Below are positions 52,217 to 60,192 of a stretch of DNA of 64,000 nucleotides, piece by piece (within the stretch, counting starts at the first letter, position 1; each line of letters opens with the position of its first letter). The DNA is taken from NCBI GenBank assembly GCA_035642535.1, contig DASQSE010000158.1:1-64000 (forward strand), given 5' to 3'. Both the position numbers and the translations under genes were made by a program. The DNA is from Jatrophihabitans sp035642535 (GTDB lineage: Bacteria; Actinomycetota; Actinomycetes; Mycobacteriales; Jatrophihabitantaceae). A model generated the notes under the pieces. It made no database searches, had not been told where the DNA came from, and saw nothing but the letters and a program-made list of their open reading frames with translations.

Positions 52217-52228
52217 CAACGCGCGTTG
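52217..52228. promoter_or_regulatory. Palindrome upstream of recC
   Basis: CAACGCGCGTTG, a perfect 12-bp palindrome in the 217-bp spacer between recC and the coiled-coil gene. It lies 69 bp upstream of recC. It is not a LexA-type box; function unknown. Confidence 0.3.
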
Positions 52229-52365
52229 CAGGAGTCGTGGAAACCGGTTCAACAAGTCAATGCAACGGGATATCGAAACTGCCGTTCCAGACCCGGCTGA
52301 GGAGCTGGCCAGGACCAACACGCCCGCGGCGCAGATGGCCGCGCCGGCTCGCAGCCTCGTCTCGG

Positions 52366-53376
52366 CTACTCCTCGCCGCCCTCGGCCTGCTGCTCCTCGG
52401 CCTCGGCCTGCTGCTTCTTGGTCGGCTTGCGGCTGCTCGTCCGGGTCGTGGCCGGCGCGGGGTCCCTCGGCCGGCTGATGACGACCTCGGCGAAGGCCGC
52501 CAGCACGCTGTCGAGTTGCTGCACGATGCGGCGCTCGGATTCCTGCTGCGTCGCGCGCAGCGCCTTCTCCACCTCGCCGCGGTCCGGACGCTCATGCACC
52601 GCGCCGTGCAGCTTGTCCACGCCCTGCTCGATCGAGCCGGCCAGCGTGCCGGCGTTGTTGCGCACGCTCTCATCGACGTGCCGGATCCGGCCCTCGACCT
52701 CGTCGACGCGGTCGCCGAGGCCTTCCAGCCGACCGCCCAGCCCGTCCAGCTTCTCGGTCGGATCGACCGCGGGCCGGGAGAGAACCTCGTCGAAGCGGCC
52801 GTGCAGCTTGCCGGACTCGTCGTCGAAGCGCTGGTGGACGGTGCCGGTCAACTCGTCGAAGCGGCCGTGCACCGCGGGGATGTCCAACGTGCCGGGCAGC
52901 GCTTCGACGGCCGCGTGCGTGCGGCCGACCGCGCCGTCGGTCTCGTCGAGCCGAGCGTGCATGTGCTGCATCCGGTCGTCCAGGCCGTCGAGCCGCCCTG
53001 AGATGCCCTCGAAGCGGCCGGCCACCCCGTCCATCCGCGCCTCGAGCGCCTCCAGCGGACGGCCCACCCGCTCGGCCAGCCCGGCGAGCACGGTCGTGAT
53101 CTGCTGTAGCACCTCGTCCTGCGCATCGATGCGGGCGAAAGCCGCATCGAGCCGCTCCTGGATCGCGCCGACGGCGTCCTGCGTCTTGATCAGGCGAGGT
53201 TTGCTGTCCGCGAGATGACCCTCGATCGGCTTGAGCCGACTTCGGACTTCGTCGATCAGCTCGACCATCTGGCGCTGCTCTTCGGCGCGCATCTCAGAGG
53301 CGCGGCCGAGCATCTGGCGCATCTTCTCAAAGGCTGGTGGCGGCGCTTCGATGGCCTGCTCTTCACCGACGTCCAC
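52366..53376 (-). CDS. Coiled-coil protein, unknown
   Basis: A 336-residue, highly charged, largely helical protein with heptad-like repeats over about residues 20-270 (for example RLDAAFARIDAQDEVLQQI, GRFEGISGRLDGLDDRM, KLDGLGGRLEGLGDRVDEVEGRIRHVDE). A Lys/Arg- and Glu-rich tail (TSSRKPTKKQQAEAEEQQAE) follows. There is no membrane segment and no recognised domain. GTG 53376 with GAGAGG upstream is preferred. The repeats of F-D-E and L-D-x-L suggest a long rod, perhaps structural or scaffold-like; function not inferable. Confidence 0.65.
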   Translation of the reverse strand: MDVGEEQAIEAPPPAFEKMRQMLGRASEMRAEEQRQMVELIDEVRSRLKPIEGHLADSKPRLIKTQDAVGAIQERLDAAFARIDAQDEVLQQITTVLAGLAERVGRPLEALEARMDGVAGRFEGISGRLDGLDDRMQHMHARLDETDGAVGRTHAAVEALPGTLDIPAVHGRFDELTGTVHQRFDDESGKLHGRFDEVLSRPAVDPTEKLDGLGGRLEGLGDRVDEVEGRIRHVDESVRNNAGTLAGSIEQGVDKLHGAVHERPDRGEVEKALRATQQESERRIVQQLDSVLAAFAEVVISRPRDPAPATTRTSSRKPTKKQQAEAEEQQAEGGEE

Positions 53377-53525
53377 GCTGACGACCTCTCTGCGTCCGGC
53401 GGCCGACCAGAGTCCCCGGCGCTCCGGCGGCACACCCTCTGCCCAGAAAGCTACCGAACATCACGTAACGCCTGCGGGCCGGGTCCGCACTGATCGGAGA
53501 TAGGTTGGCGGAGAGGAGCAGCGAG

Positions 53526-55043
53526 ATGGGTGCGACGCGGCGCGAATGGCTCGGCCTGGTCGTCCTGGCGCTGCCCTGCCTCGTCTACGCGATGGACCTC
53601 ACCGTGCTCAACCTCGCCGTTCCGTCATTGACGGCCGACCTGCACCCGAGCGGCACCCAGCTGTTGTGGATCGTCGACGTGTACGGCTTCCTGCTCGCCG
53701 GCTCGCTCATCACGCTGGGCACGTTGGGCGACCGCATCGGCCGGCGCCGCCTGCTGCTGATCGGCGCGGCGGCCTTTGCGGCGACGTCCCTGGTCGCGGC
53801 CTGGGCGCCGAGCGCGGCGGTGCTGATCGCCGCTCGCGCGGTACAGGGCCTGGCCGGTGCAACCATCGCACCGTCGACGCTCTCGCTGATCCGGACGATG
53901 TTCACGGACCCGCAGCAGCGGACCGTCGCCATCAGCGTGTGGATCACCAGCTACTCCGCCGGCGCCGCAGTCGGCCCGCTGCTCGGCGGCGTGCTGCTCG
54001 AGCGGTTCTGGTGGGGCTCGGTGTTCCTGCTGTCGGTGCCCGTGATGGTCCTGCTGTTGGCGGTCGGGCCGCGGCTGCTGCCCGAATACCGCGACCCGTC
54101 GCCGGGCCGCCTCGACCTGGCCAGTGCAGGGCTGTCGCTCGTCGCGGTCCTGGCGGTGGTGTACGGGCTGAAGCAGATCGCGCAGCAGGGCGTCGGGCAG
54201 CCGGCGCTCGCCGCCGTCGTGCTCGGCCTCGCGCTAGCGGTCGTGTTCGTCCGGCGGCAGCGACGGCTGGCCGAGCCGTTCCTCGACCTGCGCCTGTTCC
54301 GGCTGCCGGCGTTCAGCGCGGCGCTGACCAGCTACGCGCTCGGCATCTTCGTGATCTTCGGCAGCGACCTGCTCATCGGTCAGTACCTGCAACTGGTCCT
54401 CGGGCTGTCGCCGCTGCGCGCCGGGCTGTGGGTGGTGCCTTCGGCGCTCGGCTTCATCGTCGGCTCGATGTTGGCGCCGCGGCTCTCTTCGGTCGTCCGA
54501 CCCGCCGTGATCATGACGGTTGGTTCGCTGGCCGGCGCACTCGGATTCGCGATGTTGACGTTCGTCGGCGGACGCTACGGGCTCGCGCTGATCGTGACCG
54601 GCACGACGGTGCTGGCTGTCGGCCTCGCGCCGGTGTTCACGCTTGCGACCGACGTCGTGGTCGGAGCAGCGCCGGAGGAGCGCGCCGGCGCGGCGTCGGC
54701 GATCTCGGAGACCGCTGCTGAGCTGGGCGGGGCGCTGGGCATCGCGCTGCTCGGCAGCATCGGCAGCGCGGTCTACCGCAGTCAGGTGCCGGACGCGCTG
54801 CCCGCGCACGGCACGCTGGGCGGCGCGGTGCAGTCGGCGTCCCGGCTGCCCGCGCAGGTCGGGACGCCGCTGCTCGACGCCGCGCGCGAGGCGTTCACGC
54901 ACGGCCTGCAGGTCACAGCCGGCGTGTGCGTCGCGATCCTGCTGCTCGGCGCCGCGGTGACCGCGTTCCTGCTGCGCCGCCCCGCGCCTGAGCAGGTCGA
55001 GGTCGCGCCCGCGCTCGCGCTCGCCGAGGTCGGCTGCCCGTAG
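53526..55043 (+). CDS. DHA2-family MFS drug exporter (14 TM)
   Basis: A 505-residue major facilitator of the 14-segment DHA2 group: LPCLVYAMDLTVLNLAVPSL (motif D1), TLGDRIGRRRLLLIG (motif A), PSTLSLIRTMF and GPLLGGVLLERFWWGSVF (motif C). These are proton-driven drug/dye exporters. GAGGAG 8 bases before ATG 53526 decides the start. The stop TAG (55041-55043) is the first half of the toxin-antitoxin operator palindrome. Confidence 0.88.
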   Translation: MGATRREWLGLVVLALPCLVYAMDLTVLNLAVPSLTADLHPSGTQLLWIVDVYGFLLAGSLITLGTLGDRIGRRRLLLIGAAAFAATSLVAAWAPSAAVLIAARAVQGLAGATIAPSTLSLIRTMFTDPQQRTVAISVWITSYSAGAAVGPLLGGVLLERFWWGSVFLLSVPVMVLLLAVGPRLLPEYRDPSPGRLDLASAGLSLVAVLAVVYGLKQIAQQGVGQPALAAVVLGLALAVVFVRRQRRLAEPFLDLRLFRLPAFSAALTSYALGIFVIFGSDLLIGQYLQLVLGLSPLRAGLWVVPSALGFIVGSMLAPRLSSVVRPAVIMTVGSLAGALGFAMLTFVGGRYGLALIVTGTTVLAVGLAPVFTLATDVVVGAAPEERAGAASAISETAAELGGALGIALLGSIGSAVYRSQVPDALPAHGTLGGAVQSASRLPAQVGTPLLDAAREAFTHGLQVTAGVCVAILLLGAAVTAFLLRRPAPEQVEVAPALALAEVGCP

Positions 55044-55058
55044 CACATGTGCTATATT
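55041..55058 (+). promoter_or_regulatory. Toxin-antitoxin operator and promoter
   Basis: TAGCACATGTGCTA (55041-55054) is a perfect 14-bp palindrome. The predicted -10 TATATT (55053-55058) overlaps its right edge, and the antitoxin GTG at 55066 is 7 bases further, so binding of the antitoxin would block its own leaderless transcript. Confidence 0.65.
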
Positions 55059-55065
55059 CGTACGT

Positions 55066-55311
55066 GTGACGAGGACCGGGCTCCGTGAACTCCGCCAGCA
55101 GGCCAGTGAATTAGTTCGCCAGGCCGAGGCCGGCGAGACGATCATCGTCACCGTCAACGGGCGGGAGGTCGCTGAACTCGGCCCCGTCCGTCGCCACCGA
55201 TGGCGACGCACCGCCGACATCGCCGAGATATTTCGCGGCACACCGGACGCCGAGTGGGCGACGGATCGCGCCAAGGTGGCGGATTCAGTCAAGGATCCGT
55301 TCGGCCAATGA
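55066..55311 (+). CDS. Phd/YefM-type antitoxin
   Basis: An 81-residue antitoxin: VTRTGLRELRQQASELVRQAEAGETIIVTVNGREVAELGPV is the Phd/YefM DNA-binding fold. The tail (TADIAEIFRGTPDAEWATDRAKV) should wrap the toxin. The GTG start sits right after the operator palindrome. Its stop overlaps the toxin start (ATGA), giving tight co-translation. Confidence 0.88.
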   Translation: MTRTGLRELRQQASELVRQAEAGETIIVTVNGREVAELGPVRRHRWRRTADIAEIFRGTPDAEWATDRAKVADSVKDPFGQ

Positions 55312-55694
55312 GGGTCGTGCTCGACACAAGTGTGTTGCTCGGGCCGGCGCCCGAGCTCGGCGACGCCGAGGTGGCCATCAGCGCCATGTCGCTCGCCGAG
55401 TTGCATTACGGCGTGCTCATCGCGAGCACGGGGGCGACCCGTAGCGAGCGACTGCGGCGCCTCGGAATCATCGAGAAGACCTTCGACGCGTTGCCCGTCG
55501 ACGATGCGGTCGCCCGTGAGTACGGCCGCCTCGCCGCGGCCGTCGCAGAGGTGGGGCGTCAACCGCGCGACCGCGTCGCCGATCTCCTCATCGCCGCGAC
55601 TGCTGCGGCGCACAACGCCGAGCTATGGACACGGAACGCTGCCGACTTCGCCGGCGTCGAGGCCCTCGTCGCGATCCGCGCAGTGGCCAGCTGA
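55308..55694 (+). CDS. vapC: PIN-domain toxin (VapC type)
   Basis: A 128-residue PIN-domain RNase: VVLDTSVLLG (first acidic residue), ISAMSLAELHYG (Glu), then RDRVADLLIAATAAAHNAELWTRNAADF (C-terminal acidic residues). All catalytic positions seem kept, so it is likely active against RNA, as VapC toxins are. It is paired with a Phd/YefM-type antitoxin. Confidence 0.88.
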   Translation: MRVVLDTSVLLGPAPELGDAEVAISAMSLAELHYGVLIASTGATRSERLRRLGIIEKTFDALPVDDAVAREYGRLAAAVAEVGRQPRDRVADLLIAATAAAHNAELWTRNAADFAGVEALVAIRAVAS

Positions 55695-55727
55695 GATTCA
55701 GCCGGGCGCCGAAGCTACCGTTGCGTG

Positions 55728-56672
55728 ATGGCAGTTCGCCGGCGCGGCACAGCGGTGCTCGGCGCCGCTGTGGCGGCGCTGGCACTCGCGTCCTGTGCGA
55801 CCAGTTCAACGGGAACCTCGGATCCGCCTGCCATCCGCACGCCTCAGACGTCGACATTGCCTACCCGTACGCCGTCGAACACGTCCGCACCGGCGACTCG
55901 ATCTCGCGCGCCGGTCAGCCGATCTCCCGCCCCTGTCACCTCGTCCCGCGCCACACACCACCCGCGGCGGGCCGCGCATGCGGCAACCGCACCGAGCAGC
56001 GGCGCGCCGGTCATCGTCATCGATCCTGGGCACAGCGTGTCCATCCACGCCACCGACCCGGCGACCGGGCTCGACGTCTCCGACTACGAGAACGAGCCGG
56101 AGATGCGCGACGTGTACGTCGTCGCGAAACTCGTCCGCGCCCAACTCGTCGCCGCCGGCTACCGGGTGATCATGACGAAGCCGACGGTCGACACGCCGAC
56201 CTCGCTACTTCGGCGCGCAGTCATCGCCGATCGGGCGCATGCCGCGCTTGCGCTCAGCATCCACGACCAGGCCGGCAGCAACGGCGGAATCGGCTTCACT
56301 GCCGGCAACAACATCGTCTACTACCAATCGGTCGGCAACTACCGCGAGACGCCGGGCGGCAAGAAGGTGTACTTCACCGACCGCGCCCTGGCCCGGCGCA
56401 GTAAGCGGTACGGCGAGATCTTCCGGCGCCGGCGCGCGGCCGCGCAGCACACGCCGATCACCCTGCTGGGCAACACCGGCTACAACCTCGGCACCCGCGG
56501 CTTGCAGGCCGGCAACATCTGGCTCGTCCAGCTGCTTTCGCACGTCCCGTGGATCTACAACGAAGCGGGCGGCAACAGCGCCGGCCGGATCGGGCTCAGC
56601 CGCGCCGACAAGCACCGCTACGCGGCAGGCCTCGTGGCCGCTGTCGAGGCCTGCGTCCCCGTCCGGCGCTAG
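55728..56672 (+). CDS. Lipoprotein N-acetylmuramoyl-L-alanine amidase (Amidase_3)
   Basis: A 314-residue exported amidase: lipobox LASC at about residue 23-26, then a Ser/Thr/Pro-rich linker (about 30-90), then an Amidase_3 domain with zinc ligands H in VIDPGHS, E in YENEPEMRD and H in LSIHDQAG, and catalytic E in YNEAGGNSAGRIG. It cuts the peptide stem from muramic acid in peptidoglycan; membrane anchoring would place it at the wall inner face. It starts 33 bp after the toxin gene but has no obvious link with it. ATG 55728 follows a GTG at 55725. Confidence 0.88.
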   Translation: MAVRRRGTAVLGAAVAALALASCATSSTGTSDPPAIRTPQTSTLPTRTPSNTSAPATRSRAPVSRSPAPVTSSRATHHPRRAAHAATAPSSGAPVIVIDPGHSVSIHATDPATGLDVSDYENEPEMRDVYVVAKLVRAQLVAAGYRVIMTKPTVDTPTSLLRRAVIADRAHAALALSIHDQAGSNGGIGFTAGNNIVYYQSVGNYRETPGGKKVYFTDRALARRSKRYGEIFRRRRAAAQHTPITLLGNTGYNLGTRGLQAGNIWLVQLLSHVPWIYNEAGGNSAGRIGLSRADKHRYAAGLVAAVEACVPVRR

Positions 56673-57061
56673 TTCTCGGTCATGCCGGCGAGCGGCGACG
56701 ACGCACCGCTCGGCGTCTTGCTGTAGCCGAGCGCCTCGACGATCTTGCCGTCGCGCACCAGCATGAGGTTCACGCCGCGGACGTAGTCCTGCGCGCCGGG
56801 ACCGTACCGGAGGCGCCAGCGGATCGTCGCGCGCTCCCCCATCACCACGATCTCCTCGGCCTCGAACTGGGTCGTGCGATCGTTCGCGAGCGCCTCCCAG
56901 AACTCCAGGCACGCCTGCCGCCCCTCGACGCGGGCGCCGTCCGGAGCCGGCTGGATCGCCTCCATGACGCAGTCGTCGCCGACGAGTTCGGGCAGGCCGC
57001 TCGCGTCGTGGTCGACGAACACGGAGTTGAAGCGGCGGATGATGTCGTCTGTCGTGGACAC
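56669..57061 (-). CDS. SnoaL-like/NTF2-fold protein
   Basis: A 130-residue NTF2-like protein: TDDIIRRFNSVFVDHDASGLPELVGDDCVMEAI, RVEGRQACLEFWEALAND and ATIRWRLRYGPGAQDYVRGVNLMLVRDGKIVEALGYSK. This cone fold covers polyketide cyclases and small-molecule enzymes; no specific reaction can be given. It is divergent from a TetR gene across an 18-bp-arm inverted repeat, so it is the probable TetR target. Its stop overlaps the stop of the convergent amidase gene. Confidence 0.82.
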   Translation of the reverse strand: MSTTDDIIRRFNSVFVDHDASGLPELVGDDCVMEAIQPAPDGARVEGRQACLEFWEALANDRTTQFEAEEIVVMGERATIRWRLRYGPGAQDYVRGVNLMLVRDGKIVEALGYSKTPSGASSPLAGMTEN

Positions 57062-57072
57062 GTCGTCTCCTT

Positions 57073-57116
57073 GGTAGAACGATTGGTCTACTCATGGATA
57101 GACCACTCGTTCTACC
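57073..57116. promoter_or_regulatory. Large TetR operator (two sites)
   Basis: Left arm GGTAGAACGATTGGTCTA (57073-57090) and right arm TAGACCACTCGTTCTACC (57099-57116), with an 8-bp spacer and one mismatch. Each arm contains a 16-bp TAGA-N8-TCTA site, so two TetR dimers could bind. Confidence 0.7.
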
Positions 57117-57124
57117 GCGTCAAC

Positions 57125-57130
57125 TAATAT
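57125..57130 (+). promoter_or_regulatory. -10 element of the TetR gene
   Basis: TAATAT lies 7 bases before the ATG at 57138, indicating a leaderless transcript. The operator arm covers the -35 region. Confidence 0.5.
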
Positions 57131-57137
57131 TGCCGTC

Positions 57138-57701
57138 ATGGCAGCGACCAACCGGCCCGGTCCGCGCGAACGCCTGCTTGCGGCGGCGCAGCAGCTGAGC
57201 TACGCCCACGGCGCCAATGTCGGCGTCGATGCGCTCCTGAAGGAGGCCGACGTCGCGCGCCGCTCGCTCTACGAACACTTCGGCGGCAAGGACGGCCTGC
57301 TCGCGGAGGTGCTGCGTCAGAGCGCCGCGCAGGACATCGAACACGCCCGGGCCGTGCTGGACGCGGCCGGCCGTAGTCCGCGACGGCGGTTGCTCGCGCT
57401 TTTCGACGACCTCGACCACGTCATCGGCCAGCCCGGCTTTCGCGGCTGCCGCTACCTCGCCGCAGATCTCGCGCTCGCCGAACGTGACCATCCCGCGCAC
57501 GCGGTCGCGGTCGACTACCGCAGCCAGTTGCACGAACTGCTGCGTGCCGAGCTCGTCCGCCTCGGCCATCCGCACCCGATGCGGGCGGCGGACGAGCTGC
57601 ACCTCCTCATCGAGGGCGCGCTCGCGACCGGTGCCACGCGCGCGGACGCGCGTCCGGGCCGCACCGCCCGCGCGCTGGCGGTCGGCATCCTCAAGATGTA
57701 A
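57138..57701 (+). CDS. TetR-family regulator
   Basis: A 187-residue TetR-type regulator with helix-turn-helix RERLLAAAQQLSYAHGANVGVDALLKEADVARRSLYEHFGGKDGLLAEVLRQ and a TetR_C ligand domain (PGFRGCRYLAADLALAERDHPAHAVAVDYRSQL). It probably represses itself and the divergent SnoaL-like gene by the operator at 57073-57116. Its TAA directly abuts the cydB stop. Confidence 0.87.
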   Translation: MAATNRPGPRERLLAAAQQLSYAHGANVGVDALLKEADVARRSLYEHFGGKDGLLAEVLRQSAAQDIEHARAVLDAAGRSPRRRLLALFDDLDHVIGQPGFRGCRYLAADLALAERDHPAHAVAVDYRSQLHELLRAELVRLGHPHPMRAADELHLLIEGALATGATRADARPGRTARALAVGILKM

Positions 57702-58706
57702 TTAGCCGCTGTCTTCGGCAAGCGTCCCGCGATGCGTCAGCACGAACAACCACGCCAGTGACGGCACGACCAGGACGACGGCGAGCAGCGTGACGATGCC
57801 GAGCGCGTCCATCGTCGCCGACGGCGCGGCGCCCGCGTGGATGGTCAGGTGTGTACCGAGCAGGTACGGGTACTGCGCGGCGCCCCAGCCGGCGAGCACC
57901 GCGCCGACCGCGAGCACGCCGAGCGGGCGCACCAGCACGGGACGGATCCGCAGCGCCGTGCTGAGCAGGGCCGCGATGCCGGCCAATGCGGAGAGCGCGA
58001 TCAGCGGCCAGCCGTTGCGCAACAGGTGGCTGTAGAGCCGGTGCGCGTCGTGGTACAGGACGAACAGCCCGGCGACCGCTGCCAGCCCGGCGGCCACTGC
58101 GGCGGCGAAGGCGCGGCGCCGCGACCACCGCTCGAGATCCGGCTGGTCGGAGCGGTGCGCCTCGGCGGTCAGGAACACGGCGGCGAGGTAGCCGCAGGTG
58201 ACGACGGCCAGCACGCCGCCGAGGATCGACGTGGGGTTCAGCCAACTCGTCAGCGCGTCGCCGTGCCCTTCGGTCGGGACGCGCCCGGACGCGACGCCGC
58301 CGGCGACCGCACCGAAGCAGAACGGCGTCAGCACCGACGAGGTCGCGAACGCGATGCCGTTCAGCCGCTGCTCGGCCGTGCGCATCGACACCTTGCGGAA
58401 CGCGAAGCCCGAGCCGCGTAACACGATCCCGAACGCCGCAATACCGAGCGGTATGTAGAGCGTCGTCATGATCGCCGAGAAGGCGTCCGGGAAGCCCGTC
58501 CACAAAATCACCAGACAGAAGATCAGCCAGGTGTGGTTCGCCTCCCACACCGGTCCGATCGCGTGGTCGATCAGCGCGCGCGGGCGAGCGCCGCGCGCCG
58601 CGCCGCCGGCGGTGAGATCCCACAGCCCGGTGCCGAAGTCGGCGCCGCCGAACACCCCGTAACACACGATGCCGGTCATGAGGACGACCGCGACGACGGT
58701 GGTCAT
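57702..58706 (-). CDS. cydB: Cytochrome bd oxidase subunit II CydB
   Basis: A 334-residue membrane subunit of bd quinol oxidase with about 8-9 segments: TGIVCYGVFGGADFGTGLWDL, the conserved IDHAIGPVWEANHTWLIFCLVILWTGFPDAF, and FCFGAVAGGVASGRVP. It supports CydA in reducing oxygen with quinol. ATG 58706 is chosen for GGGGAGGGGAG upstream. Downstream of cydA by 85 bp, which contain the palindromic repeat. No cydDC genes are in this window. Confidence 0.92.
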   Translation of the reverse strand: MTTVVAVVLMTGIVCYGVFGGADFGTGLWDLTAGGAARGARPRALIDHAIGPVWEANHTWLIFCLVILWTGFPDAFSAIMTTLYIPLGIAAFGIVLRGSGFAFRKVSMRTAEQRLNGIAFATSSVLTPFCFGAVAGGVASGRVPTEGHGDALTSWLNPTSILGGVLAVVTCGYLAAVFLTAEAHRSDQPDLERWSRRRAFAAAVAAGLAAVAGLFVLYHDAHRLYSHLLRNGWPLIALSALAGIAALLSTALRIRPVLVRPLGVLAVGAVLAGWGAAQYPYLLGTHLTIHAGAAPSATMDALGIVTLLAVVLVVPSLAWLFVLTHRGTLAEDSG

Positions 58707-58727
58707 CAGCCGCTCCCCTCCCCCGAC

Positions 58728-58771
58728 TTGTCCGCCCTTGAGTACGTCCACGCGTCACGAAGGGCGGACAA
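58728..58771. repeat. Palindromic interspersed repeat, copy 2
   Basis: A perfect 12-bp stem TTGTCCGCCCTT (58728-58739) and AAGGGCGGACAA (58760-58771) between cydA and cydB. In reverse orientation it aligns without gaps with 9363-9410: outer arms identical, the interior sharing ACGC and GACG. It may stop or slow transcription between cydA and cydB. Confidence 0.75.
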
Positions 58772-58791
58772 CTCGAGCTCGGACGCCGGCG

Positions 58792-60168
58792 TCATGCGAT
58801 CGCCACCGGTTCCGGTTCTTCCTCAGGGCCGTACGGGGTCGGCGAATCCCACCGGCGACGCAGCGCGCGCAAGGCATACAGCGCGCCGATCGCGACGCCG
58901 GCGTAGATGACCAACGCGCCGGCGAACAGCGGCCACAGGTTGCCCGAGGTCTGTACCGCGTTGCGGGTGAGCAGCAGTCCGACGACTGTCCATGGCTGCC
59001 GCCCCACCTCGGTCGTCACCCAGCCGGCCTCCAGCGACACCACGGCGACCAGCCCACTGACCGCAGTCGCGCGCAGGAACCAGGTGCCCGGCGTCGCGGT
59101 GCGCGTGCGCCACCACGAGATCGCGAACCACAGCGCGAGGCCGGCGAGCAGGAACCCGGTGCCGACCATGACGTCGAAGGCCAGGTGCGTGGTGGTCACC
59201 AGCCGGTCGGTCGGGCGCACCGCTGCGGGGATCGCGTCCAACCCGTTGATCTTCGTCGACGGGCTGAAGCCGGACAGCAGCGACGCGCCGCTCGGGATGT
59301 GCAGGCCGTACTGGAGCTTGCCGTCGATCATGATGCCACCGAGCACTTCGGGCACGTGCGTGCCGGTGCGATCCAGCCCTTCGACCGCCGCGAACTTCGC
59401 CGGCTCGCTGTCGTAGACGTAGCGCGCCATGAAGTCGCCCATGACGAGCTGCAACGGGATGGCGATCGCGCCGACGGTGAGCGGCATCAGCAGCCCGAGG
59501 CGGTGGTAGCGCTCGCGGCGGCCGCGCAGCATGCCGGCGGCATACACGCCGGCCACCGTGAAGCCGGCGACGACGTACGCGGCCAGCAGCATGTGCACCG
59601 CCTCGTACCAGAACGCATCGTTGAAGAACACCTGCCAGACATCGACGTCGGTCACCCTGCCGTTGCGCATGGTGATGCCGCCCGGGGTGTTCATCCAGCT
59701 GTTCGCGGCGACGACGGAGAGCGTGCCGCCGACGCCGGACAGGACGACCGGCAGCCCGGTCCAGAAGTGCACCCACGGCGGCAGCCGATTCCAGCCGTAG
59801 ATATAGATCGCGACGAAGATCGCTTCGAGGAAGAAGAAGATGCCCTCAACCGCGAAGGGGATCCCGAACGCGGCGCCGAAGCGGCCCATCAGGCGCGGCC
59901 AGAGCAGCCCGAGCTCGAAGGAGAGCACGGTGCCGGATACGGCGCCCACCGCGAACAGCACGGCCGCGACCTTCGACCAGCGCTGCGCGAGGAGCAGCGC
60001 GTCCGCGTCGTCCTTCCGCAGCGCCCGGTAGTTCGCGATCATCGTGATCGCCGTGAACGCAACGCCGAACGGCACCAGGATGATGTGGAAGCCGAGTGTG
60101 AACGCCATCTGCTCGCGCGCCGGCAGCAGATTCGACGAATCCGCCAACGAGGCCAGCGTGGCCGTCAT
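58792..60168 (-). CDS. cydA: Cytochrome bd oxidase subunit I CydA
   Basis: A 458-residue haem subunit with about nine membrane segments: AREQMAFTLGFHIILVPFGVAFT (haem d-side His), FVAIYIYGWNRLPPWVHFWTGLPV, FFNDAFWYEAVHMLLAAYVVAGFTVAGV (haem b558 His), and the quinol loop MGDFMARYVYDSEPAKFAAVEGL. The Q-loop is short, as in actinobacterial and other non-enteric types. It lies 24 bp downstream of the DinB-fold gene on the same strand, so it may be co-transcribed with fdxA. Confidence 0.93.
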   Translation of the reverse strand: MTATLASLADSSNLLPAREQMAFTLGFHIILVPFGVAFTAITMIANYRALRKDDADALLLAQRWSKVAAVLFAVGAVSGTVLSFELGLLWPRLMGRFGAAFGIPFAVEGIFFFLEAIFVAIYIYGWNRLPPWVHFWTGLPVVLSGVGGTLSVVAANSWMNTPGGITMRNGRVTDVDVWQVFFNDAFWYEAVHMLLAAYVVAGFTVAGVYAAGMLRGRRERYHRLGLLMPLTVGAIAIPLQLVMGDFMARYVYDSEPAKFAAVEGLDRTGTHVPEVLGGIMIDGKLQYGLHIPSGASLLSGFSPSTKINGLDAIPAAVRPTDRLVTTTHLAFDVMVGTGFLLAGLALWFAISWWRTRTATPGTWFLRATAVSGLVAVVSLEAGWVTTEVGRQPWTVVGLLLTRNAVQTSGNLWPLFAGALVIYAGVAIGALYALRALRRRWDSPTPYGPEEEPEPVAIA

Positions 60169-60192
60169 GCCTGGACATTCTCCAAGCGCGGG

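Noticed and set aside
52180..52365. tRNA or small RNA gene between recC and the coiled-coil gene
   Set aside because: No cloverleaf, T-loop or CCA end could be formed; only a short palindrome was seen.
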